DNA from: Methylotenera sp.
GTDB lineage: Bacteria > Pseudomonadota > Gammaproteobacteria > Burkholderiales > Methylophilaceae
Direction of reading: 5' to 3'
Assembly (NCBI GenBank): GCA_005777825.1
Contig: SXLB01000049.1
Coordinates: forward strand, 1 to 53,094
DNA: 53,094 bases
Shown piece by piece: positions 37,517 to 47,763 of the stretch; positions within the stretch are counted from its first letter, which is position 1; every line of letters starts with the position of its first letter. The notes under the pieces are model-generated. The model made no database searches. It was not told where the DNA came from and saw only the letters and a program-made list of their open reading frames with translations. The translations under genes and the position numbers were made by a program.

Positions 37517-38676
37517 GCCGGCAAGCCTTTTTGTAATCGTCGGTTTTCAAAATCCACGCGCAACACAATGGCCATGGCCACGCAATTCACCAAAATGCCC
37601 GTTCCGCCAAACGACATGAGGGGTAAGGTCAGCCCTTTGGTGGGTAACAAACCGGTGTTCACGCCCATGTTGATGATGCCTTGCACGCCCATCCACACGC
37701 CTAACCCCTGGGCCAATAAGGCAGAGAAATAGCGCTCATTGGCAATGGCTTCTTTGGCTATGCCAAAGGAGCGGATGACTATCCAGGCAAACAAGCCTAT
37801 GACCGTCAGCACGCCAACAAAGCCCAACTCTTCGGCAATCACGGCCAACAAGAAATCGGTGTGCGCTTCAGGCAAATACAGCAATTTTTCCACGCTGGCG
37901 CCCAAGCCCACACCCAGCCATTCGCCACGGCCAAATGCAATCAAGGCATGCGAGAGTTGGTAACCCTTGCCATAGGGGTCAGCCCATGGGTCCATAAAGC
38001 CAATGACCCGCTGCATGCGGTAGGGCGAACTCCAAATTAAACCCACGATGGCGATAGGCAACAAGGTCAACAACCCGGCAAAGATTTTGCCATTGATGCC
38101 GCCTAGCCATAGGATGGAAATGGAGATCGCGGCAATCACGGCAAACGCGCCAAAATCCGGCTCGCGTAGCAATAAAAAGCCAACCAAGACCATCACCCCA
38201 ACCATGGGCATAAAGCCGCGCCTAAAGCTGTCCATCACCGCCGCTTTGCGCACGGTGTAATCGGCCACGTAAATCGCGGCAAACAGCTTCATGAATTCCG
38301 ATGGCTGAGGATTCACCACAAACATCTTCAACCAACGGCGACTGCCGCCGGCTTTTAAGCCTATGCCAGGAATCAGCACCAGCACCAGCAAAGCCAAACC
38401 GATTAAGAATAAATACGGTGCCATTTTTTGCCACCAAGCGATGGGGATATTGAATGCAATAAGCGCCGACACGATGCCGACTAACATGAAGGCCGCTTGG
38501 TGCACCAAATAATAGCTGCTGTTATGGCCCACGCCTTTGTCGGCTTCAGCGATGGCAATAGAGGCCGAATACACCATCACTAAACTGATGCCCAGCAGGC
38601 ACAATACCGCCCAAAGAAAGCCTTCGTCGTAACTGGGCGCGTTGATGCGTTCGCGATCTAACATGGTGTTGATCAT
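37513..38676 (-). CDS. ftsW: FtsW SEDS glycosyltransferase
   Basis: Polytopic septal peptidoglycan polymerase working with FtsI. The 387 residues have about ten membrane segments and a short charged N-terminus. SEDS hallmarks include the GGSRRWLK region, the large periplasmic loop with LGASVEKLLYLPEAHTDF, and the C-terminal LPLMSFGGTGILVN. It overlaps murD and murG by 4 bases each, so translation is probably coupled. Confidence 0.97.
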   Translation of the reverse strand: MINTMLDRERINAPSYDEGFLWAVLCLLGISLVMVYSASIAIAEADKGVGHNSSYYLVHQAAFMLVGIVSALIAFNIPIAWWQKMAPYLFLIGLALLVLVLIPGIGLKAGGSRRWLKMFVVNPQPSEFMKLFAAIYVADYTVRKAAVMDSFRRGFMPMVGVMVLVGFLLLREPDFGAFAVIAAISISILWLGGINGKIFAGLLTLLPIAIVGLIWSSPYRMQRVIGFMDPWADPYGKGYQLSHALIAFGRGEWLGVGLGASVEKLLYLPEAHTDFLLAVIAEELGFVGVLTVIGLFAWIVIRSFGIAKEAIANERYFSALLAQGLGVWMGVQGIINMGVNTGLLPTKGLTLPLMSFGGTGILVNCVAMAIVLRVDFENRRLQKGLPA

Positions 38677-40046
38677 GCCGTTTCCTTCAAGCTAGGCTGC
38701 ATGGCCATGACTGCAGCAACAAACACCTCGGCACGCTGCACGTAATTTTTAAACATATCGAAACTTGCGCATGCCGGTGACAACAACACGGCATCGCCGC
38801 TATGGGCTAATTTTCTAGCGATACTGACGGCCTCAGGCAAATCCAATGCACGGTATATGGCAACGTCGGCGCCTAGCAAGGCCGCTTCTATTTTGTCTGC
38901 GTCACGCCCCATTAACACCACGGCGCGCGCATTAGCGGCCACGGCTTGGGCCAATGGCGTGAAATCTTGGCCCTTGCCATCGCCACCAGCAATCAGCACT
39001 ACTTTTTGTGGCTGACCACCTTTGTACATGCCGGCCAGCGCAGCGCAACTGGCCCCAACGTTGGTGCCTTTGGAATCATCGTAATAATCCACCTCGTCTA
39101 TATTGGCCACCCACTCCACACGGTGTGGCAAGCCTTTGAAGTTAAATAGGGTTTGGATGATGGGCGCGTAGTCTATGCCTATGGCACGGCTCAAGGCCAC
39201 GGCCGCTAAGGCATTCGATGCATTATGCAAGCCGGCAATTTTTAAATCTTGACTGTTTACCAGCTGTTTTTCACCCTCGCACAACCAGCTTTCGCCGTCT
39301 ATTTGCCGCAAACTAAAATCGGCATGTTCGGACAAGCCAAAGCTCAACTGTGGCAATTTTGGTCTGGCCAGCATCATGCTCCAAGCATCATCCAAGTTCA
39401 GCACTTGCAGGCTGGCCTGATAAAAAATATGGGCTTTGGCAATAGCGTAATCCTGCAAGCTGTCGTACCTGTCCATGTGGTCTTCAGACAAATTAAGCAT
39501 GGTCGCGGCATTCGCTTGCAAACTGTGCGTGGTTTCTAATTGAAAGCTGGACAGTTCCAAGACATACACATCCGGCGTGGCCATGGCCAAGCTGTCCAAT
39601 ACCGGTAAACCAATATTGCCGGCCACGATGGTTTTTAATCCGGCGGCTTGGCAAATTTGACCAACCAAACTGGTGACCGTGGTTTTGCCGTTGGAACCGG
39701 TAATGGCGATGACCTTGGCCGAAGCCGGTCTAAATTGCGCAAACAACTCCACGTCGCCGACCACGCTAAGGCCGTTTTTTACCGCCGCTTGGATAGCCGG
39801 TTCACTTAATGCCACGCCCGGACTGATCACGGCCAGATCAATCTTCTCAAACAGTTGGGCACTAAACGGCCCAGCATGCACCGGCACTTCAGGCATCTCA
39901 TTGCGCAAGGCATCCATGCCAGGTGGCGTTTCGCGGGTATCGGCCGCAGACAAATTAGCCCCTTGCGTCTTTAACCAACGCAAGGCGGATAAGCCGGTTT
40001 CACCCAGGCCTAGTACCAATACTTTTTTGTCTTTTAACATTTGCAT
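38673..40046 (-). CDS. murD: UDP-N-acetylmuramoylalanine--D-glutamate ligase
   Basis: Adds D-Glu to UDP-MurNAc-L-Ala. The 457 residues have an N-terminal Rossmann-like VLGLGETGLSALRW, the ATP P-loop [14 protein letters not shown], the central LNLSEDHMDRY and DDSKGTNVGA. The protein starts 4 bases after mraY; a second ATG two codons in (40040) is an equally possible start. Confidence 0.98.
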   Translation of the reverse strand: MQMLKDKKVLVLGLGETGLSALRWLKTQGANLSAADTRETPPGMDALRNEMPEVPVHAGPFSAQLFEKIDLAVISPGVALSEPAIQAAVKNGLSVVGDVELFAQFRPASAKVIAITGSNGKTTVTSLVGQICQAAGLKTIVAGNIGLPVLDSLAMATPDVYVLELSSFQLETTHSLQANAATMLNLSEDHMDRYDSLQDYAIAKAHIFYQASLQVLNLDDAWSMMLARPKLPQLSFGLSEHADFSLRQIDGESWLCEGEKQLVNSQDLKIAGLHNASNALAAVALSRAIGIDYAPIIQTLFNFKGLPHRVEWVANIDEVDYYDDSKGTNVGASCAALAGMYKGGQPQKVVLIAGGDGKGQDFTPLAQAVAANARAVVLMGRDADKIEAALLGADVAIYRALDLPEAVSIARKLAHSGDAVLLSPACASFDMFKNYVQRAEVFVAAVMAMQPSLKETA

Positions 40047-40050
40047 GGGT

Positions 40051-41154
40051 TTATCTTAATTTCAAGCTAGCCAATCCAATTAACACCAGCATCATGCTGA
40101 TGATCCAAAAACGCACCACCACTTGCGTTTCTTTCCAACCTTTTTCTTCGTAATGGTGGTGCAAGGGCGCCATTAAAAAGATGCGTTTACCTGTGCCGGT
40201 AGTGTGTTTGGTGTACTTGAAATACAGCACTTGTATGGCCACCGATACGGTTTCCACGACAAACACGCCACCCATAATGAATAAGATGATTTCTTGGCGA
40301 ACAATGACCGCCACTATGCCGAGCGCCGCGCCTAATGCTAAGGCGCCCACGTCGCCCATGAACACTTCTGCTGGGTAGGCGTTAAACCACAGAAAGCCCA
40401 AACCGGCACCGGCCATGGCCGCGCAAAACACCATTAATTCACTGGCACCGGCCACGTGTGGCACACCCAAGTAACTGGAAAAATGCAAATGCCCGGCCAC
40501 GTAAGCAAAGATGCCTAGTGCACTGGCCACCATCACGGTCGGCAGTATGGCTAAGCCATCTAAGCCATCGGTTAAATTGACCGCATTGCTGCTGCCCACC
40601 ACCACCAAATAAGTCAGCACGATGAAGCCTATGGCGCCCAAGGGCAGCACAAGATGCTTAAAGAATGGCACGATTAACGTCGTTTCCACGCTGCTTAAGT
40701 GCGTGCGATAGAGAAACACGGCCACGGCTAAACCTATCAGGCTTTGCCAAAAAAACTTGGCTTTAGCCGACAAGCCTTTGGGATTTTTATGCACCACTTT
40801 ACGGTAATCGTCCACCCAACCGACCGCGCCAAAACCCACGGTGGTAAACAGCACCACCCAAACAAAACGGTTGCTTAAATCTGCCCACAACAAGGTTGAT
40901 ACCGCAATCGACACCAAGATTAAGGCGCCACCCATGGTAGGCGTACCGGTTTTAATTAAATGACTTTGTGGGCCGTCGTCGCGCACCGCTTGACCGACTT
41001 TGTATTCGGTTAACTTACGAATCACACTGGGGCCAGCTATAAAGGAAATGGCCAATGCCGTTAAGGTCGCTAGCACAGCGCGCAACGTGATGTAATTAAA
41101 TACATTGAAGCCACGTATGTCGTGGGCTAACCAACGGGCCAGTTCTAATAACAT
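40051..41154 (-). CDS. mraY: Phospho-N-acetylmuramoyl-pentapeptide transferase
   Basis: Inner-membrane enzyme forming lipid I from UDP-MurNAc-pentapeptide and undecaprenyl phosphate. The 367 residues have about ten membrane segments. GWVDDYRKV carries catalytic aspartates, with [32 protein letters not shown] and [15 protein letters not shown], all diagnostic. It overlaps murF by 10 bases. Confidence 0.99.
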   Translation of the reverse strand: MLLELARWLAHDIRGFNVFNYITLRAVLATLTALAISFIAGPSVIRKLTEYKVGQAVRDDGPQSHLIKTGTPTMGGALILVSIAVSTLLWADLSNRFVWVVLFTTVGFGAVGWVDDYRKVVHKNPKGLSAKAKFFWQSLIGLAVAVFLYRTHLSSVETTLIVPFFKHLVLPLGAIGFIVLTYLVVVGSSNAVNLTDGLDGLAILPTVMVASALGIFAYVAGHLHFSSYLGVPHVAGASELMVFCAAMAGAGLGFLWFNAYPAEVFMGDVGALALGAALGIVAVIVRQEIILFIMGGVFVVETVSVAIQVLYFKYTKHTTGTGKRIFLMAPLHHHYEEKGWKETQVVVRFWIISMMLVLIGLASLKLR

Positions 41155-42530
41155 GATTGATTCTCCAACAAGCTAGTTTGATTGTTTTTTTCGTCCAACA
41201 AATCGACCACACGCTCCATTTTCATGAAGCGCGAGCCTTTTACTAATACCGTCACCTGGGCAGACAACCGTGGCTTAATGGCCTCGGCCAATACGGCGGC
41301 ATCGTCAAAATGGCGGGCGCCAACACCAAAGCCTTGCACCATTTCAAGACTCAAGTCACCCAAGCAATACAACTGCTGCAAACCTTTTGTTTTAGCGTAC
41401 TCACCGACCTCGCGATGCATGCGCGCGGCATCGCTGCCTAATTCGCCCATGTCGCCTAACACCAATATTTTTTCACCGGTTTGATTAGCCAACACGTCTA
41501 TGGCCGCTTTCATGGAATCGGGATTGGCGTTATAGGTGTCGTCAATTAAGCGCGCACCCTGGATGGCCAGCTTGTTTTGCAAGCGGCCTTTAACCGCAGA
41601 GAATCCGGCCAAGCCAGTGGCGATGTCTGCATTAGAAACCCCTAGCGCATAAGCCGCAGCACTGGCGGCCAGCGCATTACGGACGTTATGAACGCCCATA
41701 AGCGGCAAAGTAAAGGCCACTTCACCGGCTGGGGTGCGGATACGCACGGCATAGCCGCCGTCTTTTTCTTGGTAGCTGGCCTGCACGTCGGCGGGTTGAT
41801 CGACGCCAAAACTAACGATTTTTTTACCGGCATTAAGGGCACGCCAATAGGCCGCGTAATCGTCGTCGGCATTGATTAGTGCCACGCCGTTTGCTGCCAT
41901 CCCAGCGAAAATCTCACCCTTGGCTTGAGCGATCTTATCGCGTGATCCCAATTCACCTACATGGGCTGTGCCAGCGTTATTGATCAGCGCCAAGGTCGGC
42001 TTGGCCAAATCGCTTAAATAGGCTATTTCACCTAAATGGTTCATGCCCATTTCCAATACCGCGTACCGATGGCTGTCACGCAGCTTAAGCATGGTTAATG
42101 GCAGACCTATGTGGTTATTAAGATTGCCCACGGTGGCATGTATGGCGTCCATGCCGCCAGCTTTAACCGCCAAAATGTCACTAAGCATTTCTTTTACCGT
42201 GGTTTTACCATTGCTGCCGGTTATGGCCACTACTGGTATGGCAAATTTTTCCCGCCAATGCGAGGCCAATTGACCCAAAGCTAAATAACTGTCTTCAACC
42301 ACGATGGCTGGCGATAAGTTAGCCGTATTTTTTTCCAATACCACCCCTGCCGCACCCTGCTCCAGGGCTTGCTTAGCATAGTCATGGCCATCAAAGTGCT
42401 CGCCTTTTAAGGCGACAAACAATTGGCCGGGACGCACCGCACGGCTATCGGTGCCCACGCTATCAAATGCACTATCGTTACCGATTAAGCTGCCGTGCAT
42501 GGCCAAGCTGGCTGCGCTTAATTGCATCAT
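41145..42530 (-). CDS. murF: UDP-MurNAc-tripeptide--D-Ala-D-Ala ligase
   Basis: Last cytosolic ligase of the stem peptide; joins the Ddl product to the tripeptide. The 461 residues show the Mur N-terminal segment with [21 protein letters not shown], the P-loop [28 protein letters not shown] and [21 protein letters not shown] at the start overlaps the murE TGA by 4 bases. Confidence 0.98.
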   Translation of the reverse strand: MMQLSAASLAMHGSLIGNDSAFDSVGTDSRAVRPGQLFVALKGEHFDGHDYAKQALEQGAAGVVLEKNTANLSPAIVVEDSYLALGQLASHWREKFAIPVVAITGSNGKTTVKEMLSDILAVKAGGMDAIHATVGNLNNHIGLPLTMLKLRDSHRYAVLEMGMNHLGEIAYLSDLAKPTLALINNAGTAHVGELGSRDKIAQAKGEIFAGMAANGVALINADDDYAAYWRALNAGKKIVSFGVDQPADVQASYQEKDGGYAVRIRTPAGEVAFTLPLMGVHNVRNALAASAAAYALGVSNADIATGLAGFSAVKGRLQNKLAIQGARLIDDTYNANPDSMKAAIDVLANQTGEKILVLGDMGELGSDAARMHREVGEYAKTKGLQQLYCLGDLSLEMVQGFGVGARHFDDAAVLAEAIKPRLSAQVTVLVKGSRFMKMERVVDLLDEKNNQTSLLENQSCY

Positions 42531-43969
42531 GCCGGCACCCCCTGCGTCATGCGGTATTGCTGTAAAGCAAGCCTAGCCTGCTCAACGTCATCGAAGGGCT
42601 GCTTAACACCGGCTACTTCCTGATAAGTTTCATGCCCTTTGCCAGCCAACAAGACTATGTCACCAGGCTGAGCGGACAGTATTGCCAGCTTAATCGCCTG
42701 CGCTCTGTCCGGCTGCACTTGATACACCGCACCATTCATGCCTTGCAAAACCTCAGCAATAATGGCATCGGGCGATTCGCTTCTAGGGTTATCCGAGGTG
42801 ACAATGATTTGGTCGGCCAATTTCGCCGCTATCGATCCCATCAGCGGCCGCTTGCCGGCATCGCGCTCGCCACCGCAACCAAACAGGCAGATTAATTGAC
42901 CTGGCGCTTGCTCGCGCAAGGTCATCAATACTTTTTCTAATGCGTCAGGGGTGTGGGCATAATCCACCACCACCAAGGGCAATTTTCCACCGCCGCATTG
43001 TTGCATACGGCCCGGTACGGATTGCAGTTGCGCTAAGGCTGGCAAGGCCTGCTCTATGCTCACGTCCATAGCCAATAATGCGGACAATACCGCCAAGACG
43101 TTATAGGCATTAAATCGGCCCAATATTGGCGCTTGCAACTCCACGCTGTTTTGCTGGTACGTCACCTGCATGCTAAGCCCGGCTTCGTGCAAGCGTAAAT
43201 GGCTGCCACGCACGTCTGCCTCCGCTGAAAAACCGTAACTTAAGGTGGCCTTGGATTCAGCTTTTAAGGTAGTCAACAGACGCTGCCCAAATGCATCGTC
43301 GGCATTGATCACGGCGCTTTTCAAGCCAGGCCAGCTAAATAATTTTTGTTTAGCCTGGGCATAGGCCTCCATGCTGCCGTGGTAATCCAAATGGTCACGG
43401 CTTAAATTGGTTAACACCGCCACATCAAATTCAACACCATTGACTCGGCCTTGATCCAAGCCGTGTGAAGACACTTCCATGACCACGGCCCGGGCATCCA
43501 AGGCCAAGTACTCGGCCAACATAGCTTGCAATAAAATCGCGTCCGGCGTGGTGTTGCTAGCCGCCTTGGTGGCATTTAAAAAGCCATTTCCCACGGTGCC
43601 TAACACGGCTGTTTTTTGCCCCAAATAATTCAAACTTTGCGCCAGCCAATGGCTCACCGAGGTTTTGCCGTTAGTGCCCGTTACACCAACCAGGTTTAAC
43701 TTAGCGCTAGGATGACGATAAAAGTCCGCGGCAATTTCCCCTACGGCTTGCTTAAGATGGCGAACAGCACGATGCGCAACCGTCCATTTTGCTTGCCAAG
43801 TAAAATTAGCATCGTCAAAAATGACGCCGATTGCACCGGCCTCAATGGCCTGCTCTATGAAGTCACGCCCATCCGAATGGACGCCAGGGTAGGCTAGGAA
43901 CAAATTGCCCGGTTTAACCGTGCGACTGTCAGCCGTGATGCCTGTGTAGGTGAGGGCGTCTGTTATCAC
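42527..43969 (-). CDS. murE: UDP-MurNAc-Ala-Glu--meso-diaminopimelate ligase
   Basis: Adds the third residue of the stem peptide. The 480 residues include DSRTVKPGNLFLAYPG, the P-loop GVTGTNGKTSVSHWL, VMEVSSHGLDQGRV and the DNPR motif in VTSDNPRSESPD. That motif is the marker for meso-diaminopimelate rather than lysine, as expected in Gram-negatives. The start codon is GTG at 43969, overlapping the ftsI TGA by 4 bases. Confidence 0.98.
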   Translation of the reverse strand: MITDALTYTGITADSRTVKPGNLFLAYPGVHSDGRDFIEQAIEAGAIGVIFDDANFTWQAKWTVAHRAVRHLKQAVGEIAADFYRHPSAKLNLVGVTGTNGKTSVSHWLAQSLNYLGQKTAVLGTVGNGFLNATKAASNTTPDAILLQAMLAEYLALDARAVVMEVSSHGLDQGRVNGVEFDVAVLTNLSRDHLDYHGSMEAYAQAKQKLFSWPGLKSAVINADDAFGQRLLTTLKAESKATLSYGFSAEADVRGSHLRLHEAGLSMQVTYQQNSVELQAPILGRFNAYNVLAVLSALLAMDVSIEQALPALAQLQSVPGRMQQCGGGKLPLVVVDYAHTPDALEKVLMTLREQAPGQLICLFGCGGERDAGKRPLMGSIAAKLADQIIVTSDNPRSESPDAIIAEVLQGMNGAVYQVQPDRAQAIKLAILSAQPGDIVLLAGKGHETYQEVAGVKQPFDDVEQARLALQQYRMTQGVPA

Positions 43970-45723
43970 ATGCCCTCCTTCGCATCATCGGCATTGCCTT
44001 GCAACACCACGTTGTTGTTGGGCGCATCCGGCGGCACCGCATACAAACGCAAGGTTTCAGCCATCACCGCACTGAACACCGGCGCAGCAACAACACCGCC
44101 GTAATAAGCGCCATTGCTAGGCTCGTCTATCATGACAGCTATTAAAAAACGTGGGTTTGAGGCAGGTGCCATGCCAACGAATGATGCGACGTATTCATTG
44201 ATGTAACCGTGGTCACCCAATTTTTTTGAGGTGCCGGTCTTACCGGCTACGCGGTAACCCAATACCTGCGCCTGTAAGGCGGTGCCGCCAGGTTGCACCA
44301 CCATTTCCAACATGCTTCTAACCTGATTGGCGGTGGAGGCTGAAAAAACCTGCTGACCCACCGGCGCCTCTTTGACTTTTAACAGGGAGATAGGGCGCAA
44401 CTCGCCTTCATTAGCAAAAACGGTGTATAGCCTTGCCATTTGCAACAATGTGACGCTGATGCCGTTACCAAAAGACATGGTAGCCATCTCTATAGGACGC
44501 CAATTTTTAAATGGGCGCAAACGGCCTGCGGCCTCGCCGGGGAAGCCCACCCCTTCAACGTGCCCTAAACCCAGTTGGTTATACACATTCCACATGAACT
44601 GCTTATCCAAGGTTAAAGCTATCTTGGCCGCCCCAACGTTGGACGATTTTTGTATCATTTCCGCTACCGTTAATACGCCTTGGGGATGGGTATCGTGTAT
44701 GGTGGCTGGGCCAATTTTCAAGGTGCCTGGCGCCGTTTGTATCTTCGTGTCGGCTTTGTACAAGCCTGATTCCAATGCCGCTGCTGCCGTCACGGGTTTT
44801 AATGTTGAGCCCGGCTCGTAATTATCAATAATGGCGCGATTGCGGGTTTTGCCTTTGATATTGACTGGGTTATTCGGGTTGTAGGTCGGCACGTTGGCCA
44901 TGGCTAACACTTCACCGGATTTCGCATCCAACACCACGATCGCACCGGCTAAAGCCTTGTGCGCATCCACCGCTTTTTGCAATTCACGGTGCGCAAGGTA
45001 TTGGATGCGCAAATCCAGGGCCAAAGCCACGTCATGGCCATCTTGCGGCACCACCACCGCCTGCAAGTCCTCCACAATATGACCCGACCTATCTCTAAGG
45101 ACCCGACGATTGCCGTCTTTACCAGACAAAGCGCTATTCAAGGCCAATTCAAAGCCTTCCAAACCTTTATCACCCGCCCCTTTGTCGCCCGGTCCGGTAA
45201 AACCGACCATGTGTGCCGTTACCTCGCCTGCCGGGTAGTAGCGCTTGTATTCGCGACGCAAATCGATACCCGGTATGCCCAGCTTCATGACCTTAGCGGC
45301 ATCTTCAGGCGACATGCGTCGCTTCAAATAGACAAACTCACGCTCGGTGTTGGCTAACTTACCTTTAATCACCTCTTCTTGCATGCCTAACATATTGGCT
45401 AATTGCTTGGTTTTCACCGCGTCTAACACCACGTCTGGCGGACTGGCCCAGACCGTATCGACCGGCATGCTCACTGCCAGCAATTGACCGTTTCTATCGG
45501 TAATTTTGCCGCGCTGTGAGGTTAAAATAAGGTTACGGCTATAGCGCGCATTGCCTTTGTCTTTGTAAAACTCATCATGTATGCCTTGCAGGTAAACGCC
45601 ACGGCCCAACAAAATGGCAAAACCCATCAAGACTAAGCCCAATAATATGCGTCTACGCCATGCCGGTAGCTTAACAATGACCGGGGTGCGCACCGAGGTT
45701 CTTATGGGCATGCGTATGGCCAT
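43966..45723 (-). CDS. ftsI: Septal transpeptidase FtsI (PBP3)
   Basis: Class B penicillin-binding protein crosslinking septal peptidoglycan with FtsW. The 585 residues have a short basic cytoplasmic tail, one TM (about 24-44), a PBP dimerisation domain (from about TSQRGKITDRNG) and a transpeptidase domain. Ser306 lies in EPGSTLKP (SxxK), the SxN motif is SSN, and KTGTSKK is present. The ATG overlaps the ftsL stop by one base (TAATG). Confidence 0.98.
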   Translation of the reverse strand: MAIRMPIRTSVRTPVIVKLPAWRRRILLGLVLMGFAILLGRGVYLQGIHDEFYKDKGNARYSRNLILTSQRGKITDRNGQLLAVSMPVDTVWASPPDVVLDAVKTKQLANMLGMQEEVIKGKLANTEREFVYLKRRMSPEDAAKVMKLGIPGIDLRREYKRYYPAGEVTAHMVGFTGPGDKGAGDKGLEGFELALNSALSGKDGNRRVLRDRSGHIVEDLQAVVVPQDGHDVALALDLRIQYLAHRELQKAVDAHKALAGAIVVLDAKSGEVLAMANVPTYNPNNPVNIKGKTRNRAIIDNYEPGSTLKPVTAAAALESGLYKADTKIQTAPGTLKIGPATIHDTHPQGVLTVAEMIQKSSNVGAAKIALTLDKQFMWNVYNQLGLGHVEGVGFPGEAAGRLRPFKNWRPIEMATMSFGNGISVTLLQMARLYTVFANEGELRPISLLKVKEAPVGQQVFSASTANQVRSMLEMVVQPGGTALQAQVLGYRVAGKTGTSKKLGDHGYINEYVASFVGMAPASNPRFLIAVMIDEPSNGAYYGGVVAAPVFSAVMAETLRLYAVPPDAPNNNVVLQGNADDAKEGM

Positions 45724-46031
45724 TATTGGACCACCTTGCTGCTTAGCATAGGCTTAAGCGCATACAACTCGGCCATAGGCACCACTTGTATGCGCTTTGC
45801 ATCCGGCACTTGCATTTGCAGTTGTTCCGCAGCGATTTTTTCAACGCGACTGTGCATGGCCCAGGTACTTTGTTCCAACTGCAACTGCCCGTATTCTTGC
45901 TCCAATTGCGTGCTCACTCGCTTACTTTGTTCCAGCTCTATGTATAGGTTGCGCGCCTTATGCTGGGATTTCACCAAAGCCAAGGACGACAAGATCAATG
46001 CGGCAAATAGAATAAAATTTAAGCGCGTCAT
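45723..46031 (-). CDS. ftsL: Cell division protein FtsL
   Basis: Small bitopic divisome protein of 102 residues: a TM segment near the N-terminus (about 5-21) and a coiled-coil heptad-like periplasmic region ([20 protein letters not shown]), ending in a variable tail. Sequence identity in this family is low, so the call rests on size, topology and place between rsmH (4-base overlap) and ftsI (1-base overlap). Confidence 0.93.
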   Translation of the reverse strand: MTRLNFILFAALILSSLALVKSQHKARNLYIELEQSKRVSTQLEQEYGQLQLEQSTWAMHSRVEKIAAEQLQMQVPDAKRIQVVPMAELYALKPMLSSKVVQ

Positions 46032-46987
46032 GCTGTTGTCGTTCTTTCCGCCACGCGCATCACGGCACTGCGTGAACGTGGGTTGGCTTTAATTTCTTGC
46101 GGGCTAGGCTTGATGCTTTTGCCCACAGACCTTAATTTAGGCTGCGGCAAATCGGCGGCTCGAACCGGAAAATTGGCTGGCAAATCGTCCCGATTTACCT
46201 GAGCACGAATAAATTGCTTCACCATACGGTCTTCTAGCGAGTGAAAACTGATCACCGCCAATCTGCCTTGCGGCGACAATAGAGCCAAGCATTGAGGCAT
46301 GGTTAGCGACAACTCCTCAAGCTCTTGATTGACGTGAATCCGTAAAGCTTGAAATGTCCGCGTGGCTGGGTTCTGCCCGGGCTCAAAGCGCGTGACTGCG
46401 CTTGCCACGACCTTGGTAAGCTGCCCTGTAGTGGTGATGGGGCGCCCGTCATTGCGCTCCGCAATAATCGCCCTTGCAATCTGCTTAGCAAACCGTTCTT
46501 CACCATAATTTTTTATAACCTCCGCTAATTCCTGCTCTGTTGTGCCGGCGATAAATTCCGCCGCTGTTTGACCACGGGTCTGATCCATGCGCATGTCTAG
46601 AGGCGCATCAAATCTAAAACTAAAGCCTCGGGCAGGCTCATCAATTTGTGGCGAGGATATGCCCAAGTCCAACAAAATACCGTCCACCTTGTTGATGCCC
46701 ATTTCAGTCAAGCGGACTTGCATGCCAGCAAAATGGCTGTGCACCATGACAAATCGCTCATCCTGAATAGTCTTGCTCGACTCAATTGCTTGCAAGTCTT
46801 TATCAAAGGCTATCAGGCGGCCTCGCTCACCCAATTTCTCTAAAATCTTTCTGCTGTGGCCACCGCGACCAAATGTGCCGTCCACATAAACGCCGTCAGC
46901 CTTTACCGCCAAGGCCTGGACCGCTTCATCCAATAAAACAGTGACATGCGTCCCACTAGTAGGGATTGTTGTTAGGGTTTCGTCCAT
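46028..46987 (-). CDS. rsmH: 16S rRNA (cytosine(1402)-N(4))-methyltransferase
   Basis: SAM-dependent methyltransferase for C1402 of 16S rRNA, the same nucleotide whose ribose is methylated by RsmI (encoded at 49522-50388). The 319 residues run from ATG 46987: [14 protein letters not shown], the SAM loop [27 protein letters not shown] and the C-terminal [15 protein letters not shown]. The frame stays open upstream to 47179 across the mraZ end, but that part does not look like RsmH. No Shine-Dalgarno is evident. An 11-bp hairpin lies 25 bases upstream. Confidence 0.97.
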   Translation of the reverse strand: MDETLTTIPTSGTHVTVLLDEAVQALAVKADGVYVDGTFGRGGHSRKILEKLGERGRLIAFDKDLQAIESSKTIQDERFVMVHSHFAGMQVRLTEMGINKVDGILLDLGISSPQIDEPARGFSFRFDAPLDMRMDQTRGQTAAEFIAGTTEQELAEVIKNYGEERFAKQIARAIIAERNDGRPITTTGQLTKVVASAVTRFEPGQNPATRTFQALRIHVNQELEELSLTMPQCLALLSPQGRLAVISFHSLEDRMVKQFIRAQVNRDDLPANFPVRAADLPQPKLRSVGKSIKPSPQEIKANPRSRSAVMRVAERTTTA

Positions 46988-47012
46988 CGTAGCTAATGCT
47001 TGATTTACTAAT

Positions 47013-47041
47013 AATAAAGCGTCATTTGCAGACGCTTTATT
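47013..47041 (-). repeat. 11-bp perfect hairpin between mraZ and rsmH
   Basis: Arms 47013-47023 (aataaagcgtc) and 47031-47041 (gacgctttatt) are perfectly complementary around a 7-base loop. On the transcribed strand it is followed by attagtaaatc, a weak T-rich stretch. It could act as an attenuator, an RNA processing site or a structure limiting rsmH translation. Confidence 0.6.
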
Positions 47042-47062
47042 TGGAGACAATGAGGCTAGGTT

Positions 47063-47081
47063 GGGCGTGGAGCGCACGCCC
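47063..47081 (-). repeat. GC-rich 7-bp hairpin just after mraZ
   Basis: gggcgtg (47063-47069) pairs with cacgccc (47075-47081) around a 5-base loop, 4 bases past the mraZ stop codon. It has no T-tract, so it is not a classical terminator. Together with the hairpin at 47013-47041 it fills most of the mraZ-rsmH gap. Confidence 0.5.
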
Positions 47082-47085
47082 TTAA

Positions 47086-47532
47086 TCACAGGGAGAAACC
47101 CTCTAGCTCTGCCGGCATAGCAAACTGCTCGCCTTGCATGACTTGCGCTAACTGAGCGCGCCAGGCTTCCATGTTCCACAATTCAAAATGGCTGCCTTGC
47201 CCCACCAACATCACTTCTTTGCTTAAACCCGCAAAGTCTCGTAATACTGGTGACACCAACAAGCGCCCCGCACTGTCCAAACTTAAATCTTCCGCAAAAC
47301 CAACCAGCAAGCGTTGTAATGCACTCGATTGCCTATCAAACGAAGACAGCGCCATCATTTTTTCTTGTATTGGCTCCCAGGCCGCTTGGGGGTAAAGCAA
47401 CAGACAGCGATGCGGGTGAGCCGTCAGCACCAAATTGCCGCCACACTCATGCAACAAGGCTTCACGGTGCTTGGTTGGCACCGCGAGTCTGTTTTTTGCA
47501 TCTAAGCTTAATGAGGTTGCACCACGAAACAT
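47086..47532 (-). CDS. mraZ: Transcriptional regulator MraZ
   Basis: First gene of the dcw cluster; an AbrB-like DNA-binding protein that in E. coli represses its own promoter. The 148 residues contain the two repeats with DxxxR cores: [16 protein letters not shown] (about 9-24) and [17 protein letters not shown]. Its expected operator, three TGGGN-type boxes 10 bp apart, is present upstream. The leader from the predicted start of transcription is about 195 bases, unusually long. Confidence 0.97.
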   Translation of the reverse strand: MFRGATSLSLDAKNRLAVPTKHREALLHECGGNLVLTAHPHRCLLLYPQAAWEPIQEKMMALSSFDRQSSALQRLLVGFAEDLSLDSAGRLLVSPVLRDFAGLSKEVMLVGQGSHFELWNMEAWRAQLAQVMQGEQFAMPAELEGFSL

Positions 47533-47700
47533 TTTTTACTGTTGTCCTATCGTCCAATTAAAGCCTTTAGCGCCAGTCCGACATTTAAAAGCGAAAATCA
47601 AAATAGTGGAGAACCGCCCTTACTAACGGCAACAACCCTTAGTAGTTTAGCGACATGATGTTAGAAGATGATTTTTCAACATCGCTAGCAAGGAACAATT

Positions 47701-47725
47701 CTCCACATAAACCCACTTTTTCCCA
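47701..47725 (-). promoter_or_regulatory. MraZ operator: three 10-bp-spaced TGGGN boxes
   Basis: On the minus strand: TGGGA, five bases, TGGGT, five bases, TGGAG (47721-47725, 47711-47715 and 47701-47705). In E. coli MraZ binds TGGGN repeats separated by 5 bases. The third box is a one-base variant. The boxes lie just downstream of the -10 and should overlap the initially transcribed region, consistent with repression. Confidence 0.8.
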
Positions 47726-47734
47726 CTAAGTTGC

Positions 47735-47763
47735 ACTATAGATAAAAAAATTGGCCAATGCAA
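47735..47763 (-). promoter_or_regulatory. dcw cluster promoter upstream of mraZ
   Basis: Minus strand: TTGCAT (-35, 47758-47763), a 17-base spacer, TATAGT (-10, 47735-47740), followed within about 10 bases by the MraZ boxes. This is the best promoter candidate for the whole mraZ-to-ftsZ series. Confidence 0.7.

Noticed and set aside
46988-47179. Open frame extending rsmH 64 codons upstream into mraZ
   Set aside because: The added residues do not resemble RsmH, overlap the mraZ end, and the family N-terminus fits the ATG at 46987.
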